Assembly (NCBI RefSeq): GCF_025263265.1
Contig: NZ_CP079869.1
Coordinates: forward strand, 4,154,001-4,218,000
Length of the DNA: 64,000 nucleotides
Reading direction: 5' to 3'
Origin: Mycobacterium sp. SMC-4
Lineage (GTDB): Bacteria; Actinomycetota; Actinomycetes; Mycobacteriales; Mycobacteriaceae
Part shown: in pieces, positions 60,484 to 64,000 of the stretch
Layout: each line of letters starts with the position of its first letter
How positions within the stretch are numbered: position 1 is the stretch's first letter
Position numbers and translations under genes: made by a program
Notes under the pieces: model-generated
Told to the model about the DNA's origin: nothing
The model's database searches: none
Seen by the model: the letters and a program-made list of their open reading frames with translations, nothing else

Positions 60484-61812
60484 TCACTGGCCCTGCGCAG
60501 GCGGGCTTTCCGGCTTCAGCCGTTCCCTGAGGCTGTCATAGATCGGTTGTGACCCCAGCAGGTGTGCAGTGAGAACCGCTGTGGCAGTGGCGGCCAGCAT
60601 CGGTAAGGCGACCGACGTCGTCGCCGTCATCTCGATCACGATGACGATGCCGGTCACCGGCGCCCGCACGGTGGCACCGAAGAACGACGCCATGCCCACC
60701 AGTGCCATGGGGATGGCAAGATAGGTGACGTCTTCGGGCCAGACGGCATTGAACGCGCCGACGAAGAGAAGGCCCCACAGCGCGCCCACGGCGAGTAGCG
60801 GAGCGAACAAGCCACCGGGAACGGCCGCAGAGTACGACAACGGGCCGGCGACAAAACGCACGATCAGGTAGCCGACAACAACCGGCAGAACGAAAGTGTG
60901 ACCACTCAAGATGAGTTGGGTCAGCGTGTCGCCGCCGCCGACACCGAGCGGCAGCACGAACATCGTCAACCCGATGATGGCGCCGATGACCGTCGCTTTG
61001 GCGACAGTGGGGATACGGCGAAGTTGGCTGACCCGGTCGACGAACCACAGCACGAGCGCGTTGTATGCGACCCCGAGACCACCGACGAGCACACCGAAAA
61101 CGACGAACAATGGCAGCCATCCGAGCGCGGGAGCACCGATCGGGGCAACGTGAAAATCAGGGTGATTGCCAAGCAAGAGCCGCGAGCAACCCACCGCGGT
61201 GGCTGCGGCGAAGATGGTCGCCACCACCGTGTGGATGCGGAAGGACTTTGTCACCTCCTCCAGCGTGAACAGCGCCCCGGCGATCGGGGCGTTGAATGCG
61301 ACGGCCAGACCTGCGCCACCCAGCGCCGTCTGCATCATTCTCACCTCGGGATCGGGCAGCCGGGCGCGCCTGGCCGCTTCGGCCCCGACCGCGGCGCCCA
61401 TGTGCACCGTCGGCCCCTCACGTCCCAGGACCAGTCCCGATCCGATCGACAACACACCGCCGACGAAGCGGGCTGGTAGCAGTCGAATCCGCGGCAGTCG
61501 AGCATCCCCGCGAAAGACTGCCTCGACGTGCTGGATACCGCTTCCCGCAGCGAGCGGCTCCCAGCGCACGATCAGCGCGGCCAACGTCGCACCTGTCGCT
61601 GCGGCCAGCATCGGGATCAGGAACGAAGGTCCGGGCAATTGGTGAGCAAAGTCGACGAGCTCGATGCGCAGGCGATCAGCCGCCTGCAGGCACCAGCGGA
61701 ATGCCCCGCCCACGAATCCGATGACGACGCCCGCCGACGCGGCCGTCACACAGATCAGGACAGACACGCGCGCGGACGGAGGAAGTCCGTCCGGCGCCGG
61801 CGGCGCGGTCAT
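60484..61812 (-). CDS. ClC-family chloride channel/antiporter
   Basis: A 442-residue transporter. GSGIQHVEAVFRG (selectivity segment, variant GSGIQ), VLGREGPTVHMG with the gating Glu, FTLEEVTKSF with the internal proton-pathway Glu, and SAAVPGGLFAPLLAVGALWG (GGxFxP) identify the ClC family. Both Glu residues suggest a Cl-/H+ exchanger. About 12 helices. The ATG at 61812 is preferred; the frame open to 61944 is a Trp/Pro-rich stretch. No CBS domains. Convergent with the SRPBCC gene. Confidence 0.93.
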   Translation of the reverse strand: MTAPPAPDGLPPSARVSVLICVTAASAGVVIGFVGGAFRWCLQAADRLRIELVDFAHQLPGPSFLIPMLAAATGATLAALIVRWEPLAAGSGIQHVEAVFRGDARLPRIRLLPARFVGGVLSIGSGLVLGREGPTVHMGAAVGAEAARRARLPDPEVRMMQTALGGAGLAVAFNAPIAGALFTLEEVTKSFRIHTVVATIFAAATAVGCSRLLLGNHPDFHVAPIGAPALGWLPLFVVFGVLVGGLGVAYNALVLWFVDRVSQLRRIPTVAKATVIGAIIGLTMFVLPLGVGGGDTLTQLILSGHTFVLPVVVGYLIVRFVAGPLSYSAAVPGGLFAPLLAVGALWGLLFVGAFNAVWPEDVTYLAIPMALVGMASFFGATVRAPVTGIVIVIEMTATTSVALPMLAATATAVLTAHLLGSQPIYDSLRERLKPESPPAQGQ

Positions 61813-61942
61813 GACGCGAGCAAACCGTTCTCCTCCGTTGCCGAGTTGCCCGGGCCTATAGTGTGGCAGACCCCACGGCGGCTCATCCCACCGAAGCGGC
61901 CCGTGTCCCGGCACCCAGCTGCCCACCGAACCCGCATCTGGC

Positions 61943-61955
61943 AATGATTTTCATT
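61943..61955 (+). promoter_or_regulatory. Zur/Fur-like AT-rich dyad
   Basis: AATGATTTTCATT is a 5-3-5 inverted repeat in an otherwise GC-rich region, 132 bp before the TTG of the methyltransferase-like gene. It resembles part of the AAAATCATTTTCATTA type of zinc-uptake-regulator box in mycobacteria, but only half of the full dyad is clear. Confidence 0.35.
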
Positions 61956-62086
61956 AACAGCGCAGGCGCACTACCATGGCCTTGGGATTTGACGGCCAGC
62001 TCGGTTCTGCCGTGACCCAATGAACGAAAGCGGATGCAGCCGAACGATAGTCAGCCACCTTCCGAGCGCAGCGAAAGGTACCTCTG

Positions 62087-62926
62087 TTGAACAGCCCGCT
62101 CACCGAGACCCCCGAGTCCGTGCCGACACAACCGCCCGCACCTGCAGGTGGGGCAACTACGGCAGTGTCCTCGTTGTTCACGTCGATCGAGACGTTGCAG
62201 GGCGACAAGCCGTGGGGCAGCTTCCTTGACTCCGGTACAGGCGTGAAGTCTTTGGAATGGATCTTGAGCCTGCCGACCGATCGGTGGACGGCGATCACCG
62301 CTGCCCAGAGTATGGCGGACACGACCCGCGAGTCGCTGGGTGAGCGCATGCGTGCACAGGATCGTCTGCTGGTGGGCAACTGGGTCAACGACAGCTTGCT
62401 GACCGGCGAGTCGTTCGACACCGTGCTGGTGGACTACCTCGTCGGCGCTATCGAGGGTTTCGCGCCGTACTGGCAGGACCGGGTATTCGAACGCCTGCGG
62501 CCCTTGGTCGCGGACAACGGACGGCTTTATGTGATCGGCTTGGAGCCTTACGTCCAGTTCACGCCGGAGACCGCCAGCGGCAAAATGATCTGGGAGATCG
62601 GCCGAGCGCGCGATGCATGTCTCTTGCTCGCCGGAGAACGACCCTACCGCGAGTACCCGATGGACTGGATGCTGCGCAAGCTCGGTCTCGCCGGCTTTCG
62701 GATGATTGATGCTCGGCGCTATCCCATTCGCTACCGTGCGCCCTACATCCACAGCCAGCTCGACATGTGCCTCAATCGCCTTGAGCGTTTCCACAGTGCG
62801 GATCTCGGTGCCGCCATGCGCGGGTATGTCGAGGAACTGAGGACGCGCGCGCTTGCTCTCAACGAGCAGGAGGGCGGTTTGCGTCACGGCTTTGACTACG
62901 TAATTGCCGTCGAACCGATGTCCTGA
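62087..62926 (+). CDS. methyltransferase-like protein
   Basis: A 279-residue protein whose middle follows a class I methyltransferase pattern: SFLDSGTGVKSLEWILSLP in place of motif I, ESLGERMRAQDRLLVGNWV, FDTVLVDYLVGAIEGF and NGRLYVIGLEPYVQF, with a Pro/Thr-rich 30-residue N-terminus. The glycine motif is weak, so SAM binding is not certain. The TTG start at 62087 has AAAGG about 8 nt upstream. Possibly zinc-regulated through the dyad at 61943. Substrate unknown. Confidence 0.72.
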   Translation: MNSPLTETPESVPTQPPAPAGGATTAVSSLFTSIETLQGDKPWGSFLDSGTGVKSLEWILSLPTDRWTAITAAQSMADTTRESLGERMRAQDRLLVGNWVNDSLLTGESFDTVLVDYLVGAIEGFAPYWQDRVFERLRPLVADNGRLYVIGLEPYVQFTPETASGKMIWEIGRARDACLLLAGERPYREYPMDWMLRKLGLAGFRMIDARRYPIRYRAPYIHSQLDMCLNRLERFHSADLGAAMRGYVEELRTRALALNEQEGGLRHGFDYVIAVEPMS

Positions 62927-63069
62927 AGCACGCAAAATCTCCTCACTGCCCCGGTCGCCCCGTAATCATCAACGGTAGCGGCCGGGGTTTGATGGTTGTG
63001 TGCGTGCATTAGCGGGCCGGAAACGATGTGTGCCAGACGTCGTCGAATCCGTGAGCGGCAACTCCAAGC

Positions 63070-63108
63070 AAGGACCCCGTGTCGGTTCATGGCCTCCACG
63101 GGGTCCTT
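63070..63108. terminator. strong hairpin between methyltransferase-like gene and His-rich gene
   Basis: AAGGACCCCGTG (63070-63081) pairs perfectly with CACGGGGTCCTT (63097-63108). It lies 33 bp after the stop of the minus-strand His-rich gene and probably terminates both directions. Confidence 0.8.
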
Positions 63109-63140
63109 CACTTCGGGGTGTCAGCGACCGCCAGCGGCGA

Positions 63141-64000
<860 letters not shown>

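Overview
The window is high-GC chromosomal DNA from a mycobacterium, most likely a fast-growing environmental species (Mycolicibacterium type). The gene order uppS-like/hemolysin III - mca - DUF4307 - greA - metB - pra - cbs - lipU - SGNH - fadA3 - Bax-inhibitor - echA9/echA8 - Abhydrolase_9 - rhodanese - cysteine dioxygenase - lpqV - patatins follows the Mycobacterium tuberculosis Rv1086-to-Rv1062 neighbourhood, with local insertions (an acyl-CoA dehydrogenase, a second RDD gene, purT, a DUF559 gene). Mycothiol metabolism (mca), PE-PPE and wax-ester synthase families, GTG/TTG starts and likely leaderless promoters all fit.

Layout. 1-15 kb: coenzyme A synthesis (coaA), Z-prenyl diphosphate synthase, mycothiol conjugate amidase, greA with a structured leader, transsulfuration enzymes (metB, cbs), RDD membrane proteins and an esterase. 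15-25 kb: lipid and acyl-CoA enzymes (SGNH hydrolase, thiolase, two crotonase-family proteins), purT, a DUF559 gene flanked by two copies of a 54-bp palindromic repeat, and a cysteine dioxygenase/rhodanese pair. 25-33 kb: lpqV, an ArsR-SRPBCC fusion regulator, two convergent patatins, a MerR/methyltransferase pair, and a reductase/thiolase pair with a textbook KstR-type operator between them, suggesting sterol-linked regulation.

33-46 kb: dctA (C4-dicarboxylate uptake) and its likely DcuS/DcuR-type two-component system are separated by an island of about 9.2 kb (about 34.57-43.76 kb). It resembles the small M. tuberculosis elements phiRv1/phiRv2: tyrosine integrase, primase/helicase, GIY-YIG nuclease, P27-like small terminase and HK97-fold capsid, but no recognisable large terminase, portal, protease, tail or lysis genes. 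Just downstream of the primase gene lies a candidate replication origin: six 9-bp iterons, a perfect DnaA-type box and an AT-rich core. A separate promoter with direct repeats appears to drive the packaging genes, and three copies of a TGAGTC/GACTCA dyad are scattered through it. I read it as a capsid-carrying phage satellite; this is inference and the most interesting object in the window.

46-64 kb: a beta-propeller protein (Rv1057-like), a STAS gene cut in two by an IS256-family insertion sequence with an 8-bp target duplication, a second STAS gene, CsbD-like and small secreted proteins, an ECF41-type sigma factor with a DoxX neighbour, a SodC-like lipoprotein, a PE-PPE domain protein, an acyl-CoA-reductase-like SDR and a wax ester synthase, an ArsR regulator with a clear operator/promoter and an SRPBCC gene, a ClC chloride channel, a methyltransferase-like protein, and an extraordinary His/Asp-repeat protein that runs off the right edge. 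No rRNA, tRNA or CRISPR was seen.
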